NCBI GenBank assembly: GCA_963748295.1
Contig: CAVVIH010000004.1
Location: 1 to 64,000, forward strand
Length of the DNA stretch: 64,000 nt
Source: CAVVIH01 sp963748295
Lineage (GTDB): Bacteria; Acidobacteriota; Vicinamibacteria; Vicinamibacterales; 2-12-FULL-66-21
Direction: 5' to 3'
Each line of letters opens with the position of its first letter. Positions within the stretch are counted from its first letter, which is position 1. The notes beneath the pieces are model-generated. The model worked only from the letters and a program-made list of their open reading frames with translations, did no database searches and was not told where the DNA came from. Of this stretch, positions 1-8,094 are shown piece after piece. The translations under genes and the position numbers were made by a program.

Positions 1-1171
1 CGGACAGGTCGGTGACGAATTGAGGGCGCTCGGGCCGCGGGCCGATGAAGCTCATGTCGCCGCGCAGCACGTTCCACAACTGCGGCAACTCGTCGAGTCG
101 GGTCTTGCGCAGAAACCGGCCGACCGGCGTGATGCGCGGGTCGTTCAACGCGGACCAGATCGGGCCGGTGACGGCTTCCGCGTCCGCACGCATGGTCCGG
201 AGCTTGTAGATCCTGAACAGGCGGCCGTTCAGTCCGACCCGGTCCTGGCTGTAGATCGCGCCGCCTGGTGACGTCAGTTTCACGAGTGCCGCCGCCGCCA
301 GCAGGAAGGGCGCGGTCACGACGAGGACGACGAGCGCGAGCGCCAAATCGAGCGCGCGTTTTCCGGTCAGCAGCAGGGAAGTCTTGCGAAACCCGGACGA
401 GAACACGAACCAGCTGGGACGGAGAGTCTCAAGAGCAATCTTCCCCGTGTACTCCTCGTACGCCGATGCCAGATGGTCGAAGGTCACATTGGTCCGCAGC
501 CGGATGTCGAGCAGCTGATCCATGGGAAGCTTGCCCCTCGCGTCCGACAGGCTCACGACAATGCGATCCGCGCCAGTGCTCTGGATCATCGCCGGAATGT
601 CTTCGACGGCGCCCACGAGGTGGCCGAGCACTCTCTGGCCGACTCGCCCGTCATCCGAATCGGCGAACCCGACGATTTCGACGCCGACCTCGTGCCGGCG
701 ATCGTCGAGCTCGTGGGCCAGCTGCACGGCCGCCCGATTCGTGCCGACGATCAACAGCCGCTTGCGCGGTGCGACCCGTGCCGTCAGCCACGCGAAAGTC
801 AGACGCCACGACGGCACGAGCGAGATCACGAGCAGGCCTGCGATCACAAAGACATTGGGCCCGATCACCCAGCTGGGAAACCACGCGTACAGCAACGCAA
901 GAATCAGCGCCGTGGCGCCGACGGCCGCGATCAACTTGGTGAGAAATTCACGAGCGTTCTGGATTCGCGGGCGGTCGTACAGGTCCGCGTAGTGGAGGCA
1001 CAGCTGACAGATGCCGACCATCAGGATGACGCGCAGGATGCCACCGCCGCCGGCCAAAGCTGGCACCGCGAGCGGACCGAGCTGCATGAAGGTACCGGCA
1101 ACGACCGACGTCAGCAGGAGACAGGTCTCGCCTGTGAGCAGTACGACGAAACGTGGGGTGGGGATGACCAT
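1..1171 (-). CDS. Exopolysaccharide biosynthesis polyprenyl glycosylphosphotransferase (partial, runs off left edge)
   Basis: This enzyme would start polysaccharide repeat-unit synthesis at the inner membrane by moving a sugar-1-phosphate onto undecaprenyl phosphate. Reading from an ATG at 1171, the frame is open to the window edge (about 390 codons). The N-terminal half has several hydrophobic segments and a nucleotide-binding-like stretch (LLIVGTNRAAVQLAHEL). A hydrophobic anchor and the bacterial sugar transferase core follow: GLNGRLFRIYKLRTM, TPVGRFLRKTRLDELPQL, then GDMSFIGPRPE at the edge. These match the WbaP/EpsB-type family (TIGR03013/TIGR03025, inferred by motif). It lies 7 bp after the tyrosine kinase gene, with GAGG upstream of the ATG, as the last visible gene of the export operon. 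The C-terminus is missing only because the window ends. Confidence 0.9.
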   Translation of the reverse strand, partial: MVIPTPRFVVLLTGETCLLLTSVVAGTFMQLGPLAVPALAGGGGILRVILMVGICQLCLHYADLYDRPRIQNAREFLTKLIAAVGATALILALLYAWFPSWVIGPNVFVIAGLLVISLVPSWRLTFAWLTARVAPRKRLLIVGTNRAAVQLAHELDDRRHEVGVEIVGFADSDDGRVGQRVLGHLVGAVEDIPAMIQSTGADRIVVSLSDARGKLPMDQLLDIRLRTNVTFDHLASAYEEYTGKIALETLRPSWFVFSSGFRKTSLLLTGKRALDLALALVVLVVTAPFLLAAAALVKLTSPGGAIYSQDRVGLNGRLFRIYKLRTMRADAEAVTGPIWSALNDPRITPVGRFLRKTRLDELPQLWNVLRGDMSFIGPRPERPQFVTDLS

Positions 1172-1178
1172 GTCGTCC

Positions 1179-2009
1179 TCAGCCTCGACTCGAACTAAAC
1201 CACGCCCGGCGGCGGCGCCCGCCGTTGCCTTGCGGGTATCCGTACTGGCCGTAGCCGTACCCCGCGGCGACTTCCGTCGGCTGGGCCCGGTTGAGGACGA
1301 CCCCGAGCGTGCGCGACGCACCGATTGCCGCGACCGCACGTGCGGCCACCTGCGGCGATGTGGTGGTCGCACTCACGACCATGACGCACGTATCCAGCCG
1401 GTCGGCGACCAGCTCGGCATCCGGAAAGAGCACGACCGGCGGCGTGTCCACCACGACCCAGTCGAAATCGTCGCGTGCCTCCGACAGGAACCGGCCGGCC
1501 GCATCCGACGCGAGCAGCGAAACCGGATCCGGGTCGTGGTGCCCGGCGGTGATCACGGAAAGCGCCGGCGGCAGTGTGTGGACCGGCAGGCGCCCGCCCG
1601 GCCTCTTGAGAATGTCGGTCAGCCCGGCGCCGTTTTCGATCTGGAGCAGCTGGTGGACCGACGGTTTCCTCAAGTCTCCGTCGACGAGCAGGACCCGCCG
1701 CTTGAACGATCGGCTCAGCATCAGCGCGAGGTTCGTCGCGCACAGCGTCTTGCCCTCGGACCCGACGGCGCTCGTGACCAGGAGGCTGCGGATTCCGTCC
1801 TTGAGCTGCGCGTGGTGCAGCGCCGTCCCGAGATGCCGATACTGCTCGACGAATACCGGATCCGCCTCCGGATGGACGATGAGCCGCCGATCGTCCAGAT
1901 CGCTGAACGGGCAGCTTTCAGCGGATTGCTCTGATGTCCGGCTCGTGTCGCGAAGATCGAACAGCCTGATCGATCCTGCCGACGCCTCCGCGTAGCTCGC
2001 GTTATTCAC
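1179..2009 (-). CDS. Polysaccharide co-polymerase tyrosine autokinase (BY-kinase, CpsD/PEP-CTERM TyrKin type)
   Basis: This is a cytoplasmic bacterial tyrosine kinase that partners with the chain-length determinant to control polymer length and export. The 276-residue protein has Walker A SAVGSEGKT (about 80-88), Walker A' LLVDGDLRKP (107-116), Walker B VVVDTPP (185-191) and a C-terminal tyrosine cluster (Y251, Y253, Y256, Y258), the usual autophosphorylation tail. The start is GTG at 2009 with AAGGAG nine bases upstream. It follows the chain-length gene by 18 bp and precedes the sugar transferase by 7 bp, so the four genes look like one operon. The separate kinase and transmembrane partner match the split arrangement of XrtA/PEP-CTERM loci. 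Confidence 0.93.
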   Translation of the reverse strand: MNNASYAEASAGSIRLFDLRDTSRTSEQSAESCPFSDLDDRRLIVHPEADPVFVEQYRHLGTALHHAQLKDGIRSLLVTSAVGSEGKTLCATNLALMLSRSFKRRVLLVDGDLRKPSVHQLLQIENGAGLTDILKRPGGRLPVHTLPPALSVITAGHHDPDPVSLLASDAAGRFLSEARDDFDWVVVDTPPVVLFPDAELVADRLDTCVMVVSATTTSPQVAARAVAAIGASRTLGVVLNRAQPTEVAAGYGYGQYGYPQGNGGRRRRAWFSSSRG

Positions 2010-2027
2010 CTGGTCCGTCTCCTTTGC

Positions 2028-3554
2028 CTACTTCAACAGTCGCCACGCGAGCGCGGCAGCGCACGCAACGAAAGCGGTCCCGAGCGACAAGACAGCCGCG
2101 GTCCGACCGACGCGCGGACGCGAGGCGGACACGAGAGGAATGGCGGCCAGCACCGGCAGCCCGAGCGCGGCGAGGACGTCGTCCTGCGTTCGCAGCCTGG
2201 GGTCGAACCGCTCGAAACTCGCCGCGGCGATCAAGCCGATTCCCAATCCTGCAAGGACGGCAATCGCGTAGAGACGGGCGCGGTTCGGGGCGAATGGCTC
2301 CTCGGGCAGCCGCGCCGGATCGAGAACTTTGAAATGCGCCCCGATCTGCTGCCGCTCGAGGTTCGCCGCAATCGAGGACTCCTGCTTCTTGGCCAGCAGG
2401 CCGCGGTAGTTCTGCTGGAGCGTGTCGTAGTCGCGCATCAGCGCCGTCAGCTCCGCTTCGCGCGCGGGCGCACCTTCGATGCGCTTTTGATAGTTGAGCA
2501 GGGCGCTGCGAAGCCGTTCACCATCGGCCGTTTTCTCGGCAACCTGCCGCTGCACTTCCGACAGCTCCGTCCGGAGATCCTCCAGACGGCTGCTGCGAAT
2601 CGCTTCCGTGGCGTCCCGACCGGCCGTCCCGCCCTGGCGAACGCTTTCGGCTTCCGCGCGCTTCCGCAGCTCGGCGATCGTCTGCTTCATGGCGACGAGG
2701 TCGGGGTGCTGCCCGGTCAGCGTCGATTGCATGTCCCTCATCGACGCCTCCGCGCGTTCGAGCTGCTCGGCGGCGGTAAGCGCCGACGGATCTGCGCCGC
2801 CGCGCGCGCCGTTTTCCATCAGCGCGCTGAGGTTGGCGTCTTTGAGCGACCGCTCGAGGACCAGCTGCCGGTCGCGATCGCGGTTCAGAGAGTCGGCCAG
2901 CACCTGCAGCTGCATTTCGGTGTTGTGCAGGCCCGTCACGTTCGCCTCGAGCTGGGTCGGCAGTCCGCCGTTGTGCCGGCGGCGGTATTCCGTCAGCTTC
3001 GTCTCGTTCTCGATCAGCCTGCGGCGGGCGTCCTCGAGCTGCGTCTCGAGGAAGTGGTCGGTACCCTCAGCGAGCGCCGCACGATCGACCGATGTCTGGT
3101 CGATGAAGAGCGACACGAGTCGCTCGACCACCCGCATCGCGACCTCCGGACTCTCGGAGATGAATCCCAGACGGAACGCGTCCCCCTTGAGCGGCTTGAT
3201 CTCGATGTCGCGCGTGCGCATCGAGTCGACGATGTCCTGCATGGCCGCGGTCTTCCGCTCGTCGGCGTACAAATCGAACTCGCGAATGATCCGCTCCAGC
3301 TCGGTCCGGCTGAGAATCTGCTGCGTGATCGCCTGCAGCCTGTCGTTGCTCCGCATCGTCACGGTCGAGCGCACGAACGTCTCCGGAACCCGCTGCGGAA
3401 CGACCAGCAGGAGCGCGTACGACTGATAGCGATCCGGCAGCCGGTGAATCCACCACGAGGCGGCTACCGCAATGACGACTGTGGGCAGCGCGATCGGCCA
3501 TTTGCGGCGCCAGGCGGTTCTCAGAATCGCAGCGGGCGTATATCGGTCCTTCAT
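2028..3554 (-). CDS. Polysaccharide chain-length determinant (Wzz/GumC family, XrtA-type)
   Basis: An inner-membrane polysaccharide co-polymerase of 508 residues. A Wzz-type N-terminus has a transmembrane segment near residues 15-35 (WPIALPTVVIAVAASWW). A long periplasmic coiled-coil region (about 150-400, rich in Glu/Arg/Leu, with LETQLEDARRRLIENETKL) follows. Next comes the conserved FKVLDPARLPEEPFAPNR segment leading into the second transmembrane helix, and another hydrophobic C-terminal helix. The ATG at 3554 has AGAGGAAG upstream. It is 9 bp downstream of the Wza-like gene and directly upstream of the tyrosine kinase expected to be its partner. Length and architecture fit the PEP-CTERM chain-length family (TIGR03007), a family-level inference. 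Confidence 0.92.
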   Translation of the reverse strand: MKDRYTPAAILRTAWRRKWPIALPTVVIAVAASWWIHRLPDRYQSYALLLVVPQRVPETFVRSTVTMRSNDRLQAITQQILSRTELERIIREFDLYADERKTAAMQDIVDSMRTRDIEIKPLKGDAFRLGFISESPEVAMRVVERLVSLFIDQTSVDRAALAEGTDHFLETQLEDARRRLIENETKLTEYRRRHNGGLPTQLEANVTGLHNTEMQLQVLADSLNRDRDRQLVLERSLKDANLSALMENGARGGADPSALTAAEQLERAEASMRDMQSTLTGQHPDLVAMKQTIAELRKRAEAESVRQGGTAGRDATEAIRSSRLEDLRTELSEVQRQVAEKTADGERLRSALLNYQKRIEGAPAREAELTALMRDYDTLQQNYRGLLAKKQESSIAANLERQQIGAHFKVLDPARLPEEPFAPNRARLYAIAVLAGLGIGLIAAASFERFDPRLRTQDDVLAALGLPVLAAIPLVSASRPRVGRTAAVLSLGTAFVACAAALAWRLLK

Positions 3555-3563
3555 GTCTTCCTC

Positions 3564-4181
3564 TTACGGCACGACGACCGTGTCGCCCGGCTTCAGCTGG
3601 ATGTTCTGCTGGAGATTTTTGTGGATCTCCTTGAAATTGAACGGATAACTCGACGTCCGGCCGTGCTCCTCGCGGACGATCAGGATGTTCTTGCTGTCGG
3701 CGAAGTCCTTCAGGCCGCCTGCCATCGCGATCAGCTGAAGCACCGTCGTCGGCGCGACGATCACAAAGGAGCCGGGCTTGACGACCTGCCCGGTGATGAA
3801 GACCTTGCGGCTGTTGATCTCGTCGATGACGATCGTGACGTGCGGGTTGCTGAAGAAGCGTTTCGACTCCTGGATGAGCAGCGCGCGGAGGTCCGCGGGT
3901 GTCCTGCCCGCCGCCTGCACCTCGTCGAGCAGCGGCAGCGAGATCTTGCCGTCGGGCCGGACCGTCACCTGTGTGGACATCTCCTTGTCGCGCCAGAACA
4001 CGATCGACAGCTTGTCTTCGGGACCGATGACGAAATCCGCGGGCGGGTCGGCGGCGGGCTTGACCGCCGCCGTTTCCTTTCCGGCGGGACCTGCTGCAGG
4101 CGCTTCCTGAGCGCGGACGGTGCCAGCGCTCAGGAGCGCGGTCATGGGGACAAGTGAAAGTGTGACCAGCCAGCGATGCAT
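3564..4181 (-). CDS. Polysaccharide export protein (Wza-like, Poly_export plus SLBB)
   Basis: A short Wza-type secretion component that would line the periplasmic/outer-membrane export path. I chose the ATG at 4181 because GAGGAG lies six to seven bases upstream and it gives a clean signal peptide (MHRWLVTLSLVPMTALLSAG), cleaved near TVRA. The 205-residue protein has a Poly_export domain beginning DFVIGPEDKLSIVFWRD and one SLBB domain (RKVFITGQVVKPGSF), ending KPGDTVVVP. The length and wording match the XrtA/PEP-CTERM export family (TIGR03027) rather than the longer classical Wza. It is the first gene of the leftward operon. The 830 bp upstream region is gene-poor and holds inverted repeats. 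Confidence 0.92.
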   Translation of the reverse strand: MHRWLVTLSLVPMTALLSAGTVRAQEAPAAGPAGKETAAVKPAADPPADFVIGPEDKLSIVFWRDKEMSTQVTVRPDGKISLPLLDEVQAAGRTPADLRALLIQESKRFFSNPHVTIVIDEINSRKVFITGQVVKPGSFVIVAPTTVLQLIAMAGGLKDFADSKNILIVREEHGRTSSYPFNFKEIHKNLQQNIQLKPGDTVVVP

Positions 4182-4430
4182 TGCGAGCTCCTCGAAGTTC
4201 CTACCTATAGTGAGCAAAGGCCGGATTTGTGCCGGGACGAACTCACACGAGACTCGGGCTCCGCCCCGGACCGGCCGGGCTAACCCTTAGTGTCGAAACC
4301 GGCGGGAGTGTGTCGTGGAACGGGGGATGGTGGGGCGGAGGTCTGTGGTGAGCGGCTAAGAAGCGGCGGAGCATATCGGCCCCGCCGCGCCTCGGCCGGA
4401 CGCGCGGAAAAAGCGCCTCCGGAATTAATT

Positions 4431-4445
4431 CGGATCTCCGATCCG
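4431..4445. promoter_or_regulatory. Inverted repeat in the export operon upstream region
   Basis: CGGATC-TCC-GATCCG is a perfect 6-bp inverted repeat about 250 bp upstream of the Wza-like start. It is flanked by a near-palindromic CCGGAATTAATTCGG. It could be a protein-binding site; nothing else in the sequence shows what binds it. Confidence 0.3.
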
Positions 4446-4708
4446 GCGCCTCCGCCAAGTTTGCGGTGTGGTGACGACCGCTCGGGTTTTGGTCGGAGCA
4501 TGGCGGACTCGGGTCTTTCGCCCTGGCGCCGCCTCTTGGGCACTCGGTTGCCATTGGCAGTGGGAATCAGCGGCTCCGGGGCCGGCGCGCATGCGGAACA
4601 TTTTTGACCCGCTGACTTCCCGTCGTGTTCCGCCTCACGCCAGAGCAGAGGCGGGGCAGTCCGGAATTCGACATCATCATCCGGAACGGCAACGGCTCAC
4701 GTCGTAGC

Positions 4709-4726
4709 GCAGGGCTTCAGCCCTGC
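4709..4726. repeat. Dispersed hairpin repeat A, copy 1
   Basis: GCAGGGCT-TC-AGCCCTGC is a perfect 8-bp inverted repeat. Together with the preceding CACGTCGT it is shared with copy 2 at 6214-6232. The two copies have the same orientation and bracket the decayed zone at 5.0-6.2 kb. Confidence 0.7.
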
Positions 4727-5015
4727 CCGAGCGGAGCGTTCGAACCTTCAGTGTAGGAATCATCTGGCAGCCGCTACGCATTGACGTAGCAGGAAGCCCG
4801 GCAGGCTGGGTCACGCCGTCAGCACAAGACTTTCCCAACAGATCTTCGCTGCGATCCTGCGCACGTGAGCAGTGATCGCGAAGTCCTCTGCCGTCAAATG
4901 GACACCTAGACGGCGCGGTCGACGCCGTCACAGACCCGGCGGAAAGTCAATCGGGCTGCGCCACTGACGGCAATGACAACGATGCAGGCGGGATGCCGCC
5001 GCAGAGAGAACACCA

Positions 5016-5425
5016 ATGAAGAAGTCAGTCATCGTATTCGTTGCACTCGTGACGCTTCACAGCGCGGCGGCGTGCGGTGGAGGCTCAGGACCGTCCTCGC
5101 CGACTTCGCCTTCCTCGCCGACATCACCAGCACCTCGACATCGACATCCGATGAGCGCTCGGGTGCGATCACCGTTAACCACATGCGGGAGGCGCCGCGT
5201 TCGGCTGGCGTCTCCCGCGAGGGACTTCGGACTCTTAGAGACCGTTCACGCGAAATTGAAGAAAAGGAAATTGTCATGCTGTCATCTGTCATATCCGGCC
5301 TGAACGCTGGAACCTACGACGTCGGAATGTGCGGCGATGACGATGGGAACGGAAACTGGCTCAACAACGCCCAGGGATATGTGAGTGTCCTGGTCCTCAA
5401 CAACCTATCTTCTTCGCGCCTATAA
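5016..5425 (+). pseudogene. Frameshifted small lipoprotein gene
   Basis: The ATG at 5016 opens a lipoprotein-like N-terminus: MKKSVIVFVALVTLHSAAAC, then GGGSGPSSPTSPSSPTSP. The Cys is the likely lipidation site, and the low-complexity Gly/Ser/Pro linker is common in acidobacterial lipoproteins. After about residue 40 this frame loses sense. The neighbouring frame carries a plausible extracellular domain with SGLNAGTYDVGMCGDDDGNG and ends at about 5425. I read this as one gene of roughly 130 codons broken by at least one indel, possibly with internal loss. The function is unknown. Confidence 0.5.
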
Positions 5426-5435
5426 TCTCGACGCC

Positions 5436-6170
5436 ATGGCCGGCCGCCGTTTGTTCCCGATCGCGGCATGCGGACTGATGCTCGCCACCGTCGCGCTCGT
5501 CGGCATGGCCAATGCCGAGCGTATGCCCGTGCGCCGGTACACGACCGCAGACGGCCTGGCTGGCGACTACATCGTCAGGATCTATCGGGATTCGCGTGGA
5601 TTCATGTGGATTTCAACGCGCGATGGCCTCAGTCGATTCGACGGTGTTCGGTTCACGACCTATGGCATTCGCGCTGGCCTGCCGAGCGCCACGATCAACC
5701 GCGTGCTCGAAGCCCGCGCAGGCGTGTACTGGATTGGCACCAACGTGGGGGCGTGTACCGGTTCAATCCTTTGGGCAGCCGCACCGCAGGTGACGACACG
5801 CGGATCTTCGGGGCGCTCTGTGCTGGGGCGTGCGGATACCTGCTGAAAAAGATGCCGCCGGCGAGGCTTCTCGAGAGCCTGAGGGAAGCCGTGGACGGCG
5901 GCTCTCCGATGTCGCCCGAGGTCGCGTGCCGCGTGATTGCACTGTTCCGCGAGATTCGTCCGCCCGAGGACGCCGATTACCAGCTCACGCCGCACGAGAC
6001 ACGCCTCCTGCGGATGATGGTCGAAGGCCACAATTTACAAGAGCGCGGCAAAGGAACTCGGCGTCACCACGCACGCGATCTCCTTCCACATGCGGCGTAT
6101 CTACGAAAAGCTCCAGGTCCACTCGAAGTCCGAAGCGGTCGCGAAGGCCCTGAAGAACCGGCTGGTGTGA
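5436..6170 (+). pseudogene. Chimeric remnant: Reg_prop sensor N-terminus joined to a LuxR-type response regulator C-terminus
   Basis: The ATG at 5436 starts a signal peptide (MAGRRLFPIAACGLMLATVA). It continues into a two-component regulator propeller blade: YTTADGLAGDYIVRIYRD, RGFMWISTRDGLSRFDG, then GTN in one frame and GGVYRFNPLG in the next. Immediately afterwards the text becomes the end of a NarL/FixJ response regulator: DDTRIFGALCAGACGYLLKK, a LTPHETRLLRMMVEGHN helix-turn-helix start, and, after another frameshift near 6031, SAAKELGVTTHAISFHMRRI to KALKNRLV and TGA at 6168. Most of the propeller, any kinase part and the receiver start are missing. It looks like an internal deletion that fused two neighbouring signalling genes, with two frameshifts. 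Confidence 0.75.
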
Positions 6171-6213
6171 TTCAGCGCCTCCAGACGTCGCGTCGTCAGC
6201 TTCACGTCGTCGC

Positions 6214-6232
6214 GCAGGGGCTTCAGCCCTGC
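6214..6232. repeat. Dispersed hairpin repeat A, copy 2
   Basis: GCAGGGGCTTCAGCCCTGC, preceded by CACGTCGTCGC, matches copy 1 at 4709-4726 with one extra G. It sits between the converging chimeric remnant and the TRAP permease gene, where its hairpin could also act as a bidirectional terminator. Confidence 0.65.
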
Positions 6233-6246
6233 CGCATCGTGGCGCG

Positions 6247-8094
6247 TCAGTTACCCACGAACGGCAGTAGCGCCGTCGTCAGCCACGGCAGGTATGTGAT
6301 GAGCAGCACGCCGATGCCGAGGATGATCAACATGGGGATGGTCGACCGGCAGACGTCCAGCAGCGGACGTCCGAATCTGTATGACGCCAGGAACAGATTC
6401 AGGCCGACCGGCGGCGTCAGGTAACCGAGCTCGAGGTTCGCGATGAAGATGATGCCAAGATGCACGGGGTGAATCCCGAACTCGGCGCCGATCGGCGCGA
6501 CAAGCGGCACGACGATGAACAACGCCGAAAAGATGTCCATCAGGCACCCGACGATCAACAGGAAGATGTTCAGCCCGAGCAGAAAGACGTATTTGTTCTC
6601 CACGTGCGCTCGCGTCCAGTCGATGAGCGCCGCCGGGATGGCCGCGTCGACCAGGTACAAGCTGAAGCCCTGGGCGACTGCCAGGATGATCAGAACGCCA
6701 CCAATGGTCGTGACGCACTCGGCGAACACGCGCGGGAGATCGTCGAACCCTATGTTGCGCAGGATAAAGACCTGGACGGCAAAGGCGTAGATTGCGGTGA
6801 TCGCCGCCGTCTCGACGATGGTGGCGTAACCGCCGAAGAACGCGCCGAGCACGACGACCGGCAGCAATACCTCCCATTTACCGTGCCGCAGCGCCGCGGC
6901 CGCCTCGCGCGGCTCGAATGGCGTGCGCGCAACTCCCGCGGCCGTCCCCCGGTGAATGCTGTGAGCCACGGCCAGCCCGGTCAGCAGCAATCCGGGGAGG
7001 ATGCCGCCCACGAGCATTTGACCGATGGGGATTTCCGCGACAACCGCGTACAGGATCAGCGGCAAGGCAGGCGGCAGCAACAGCCCGAGCGATCCGCACG
7101 CCGTCAGCAGGCCGACCGAGAAGCGGTCGGGATACCCGTCCTCGAGCAGCCCGGGCAGGAGCAGGCTGCCAAGCGCGAGGATTGTCACGCCCGATCCACC
7201 GGTGAAGATCGTGAAGAAGGACGACACGACGACGCACGCGATTGCCGTGCCGCCTGGCATCCAGCCGAAGAGGCCGCGGAAGACTCGGAGGAGCCGTGCG
7301 GGCGTATCTCCCTCAGCCAGAAGAAAGCCTGCGAGCGTGAATAGCGGAATAGCCGGCAGAGTGGGATGAGTTGTCAGGTCGTAGGCAGACCCAACGACGG
7401 TGGGAGGTGGGACCCCCGCCGCCATGAAGAGGAACACCGCAAGCCCGCCAAGGACGGCGACGAGCGGCGCGCCAAGCGCTCCCGCGGCGACGAGCAGCAG
7501 GACCCAGGCCCAGCCTGGCGAGCCTTCCACGAGTGCTGGGTGCAGCGCGATGACGACGCCAGCCGTGAGACCCGCGGCGGCAATGCCGCGTCCCTTCCAG
7601 TGCGCTGAGGAATGCACCACGAGGCGAACGGCTACCAGGCCGAAGCCGAGGGGCAGCACCAACTGCGACATCCACGCATTCAGTCCCGAGGTGAGGCGCG
7701 TGCCGATGTGGCGTTCCTCCCACACCAGGGTGACGGCGGCAACGCAGAGGATCGCCGCTACGGCTGCCGCGACGGTGGCGCTGGCGAGCTCGGCCCACCT
7801 GCGCGGCCTTCCACGCAGGAAGGTGCCCGTCGCGAGCGCGAGCAGGCGGCCGTCCCGCGCCGCGAGCGCCGCGCCCAGCAGCGCCACCCACATGGTGAGG
7901 TGCCGGATGATCACCTGCGAGCCTGGAATCAGGTAGCCGTACCAGGGACGGAACACGATTTCGACGAGCAGCAGGAACGCCATCGCGGCCAGTGCCGCGG
8001 TGGCGACGAGCTCCTCGCTGACGCACAGGGCGCGGGTGGTGCGCCTGGCCAGGAGGAAGCCGGCGGGCAGGCTACTTGCGGGCGCGGACAGCAT
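6247..8094 (-). CDS. TRAP transporter fused small and large permease (DctQ-DctM)
   Basis: The membrane component of a tripartite ATP-independent periplasmic transporter, which uses an ion gradient to import organic acids or similar solutes. The first ~200 residues form a DctQ-like four-helix unit (FLLLVEIVFRPWYGYLIPGS, HLTMWVALLGAALAARDGR). The remainder is a DctM-type large permease with many membrane segments (LPAIPLFTLAGFLLAEGDTP, TGGSGVTILALGSLLLPGLL, NLELGYLTPPVGLNLFLASY). I start it at the ATG at 8094, which overlaps the end of the DctP gene by 23 bp. An upstream in-frame start at 8157 is possible but less likely. The fusion is common in DctP systems paired with a TAtT protein, which is also present here. 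Confidence 0.92.
   Translation of the reverse strand: MLSAPASSLPAGFLLARRTTRALCVSEELVATAALAAMAFLLLVEIVFRPWYGYLIPGSQVIIRHLTMWVALLGAALAARDGRLLALATGTFLRGRPRRWAELASATVAAAVAAILCVAAVTLVWEERHIGTRLTSGLNAWMSQLVLPLGFGLVAVRLVVHSSAHWKGRGIAAAGLTAGVVIALHPALVEGSPGWAWVLLLVAAGALGAPLVAVLGGLAVFLFMAAGVPPPTVVGSAYDLTTHPTLPAIPLFTLAGFLLAEGDTPARLLRVFRGLFGWMPGGTAIACVVVSSFFTIFTGGSGVTILALGSLLLPGLLEDGYPDRFSVGLLTACGSLGLLLPPALPLILYAVVAEIPIGQMLVGGILPGLLLTGLAVAHSIHRGTAAGVARTPFEPREAAAALRHGKWEVLLPVVVLGAFFGGYATIVETAAITAIYAFAVQVFILRNIGFDDLPRVFAECVTTIGGVLIILAVAQGFSLYLVDAAIPAALIDWTRAHVENKYVFLLGLNIFLLIVGCLMDIFSALFIVVPLVAPIGAEFGIHPVHLGIIFIANLELGYLTPPVGLNLFLASYRFGRPLLDVCRSTIPMLIILGIGVLLITYLPWLTTALLPFVGN

Larger units (their letters stand above)
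4182..5015. other. Gene-poor regulatory/intergenic region upstream of the export operon
   Basis: About 830 bp without a convincing gene; the short open frames here have no recognisable domains. It contains an inverted repeat CGGATC-TCC-GATCCG at 4431-4445 next to an AT-rich CCGGAATTAATTCGG, two direct copies of GCGCCTCCG, and the dispersed hairpin repeat at 4709-4726. It should hold the promoter of the leftward export operon, but I could not place a convincing -35/-10 pair or a riboswitch. Confidence 0.5.

Noticed and set aside
2334..4157. Long open frame on the plus strand (607 codons)
   Set aside because: It is antisense to the chain-length and Wza-like genes, is rich in Arg/His/Gln with no domain pattern, and arises from high GC.
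4243..4707. Several overlapping short frames upstream of the export operon
   Set aside because: No ribosome site, domain or codon pattern; they are probably chance frames in GC-rich DNA.
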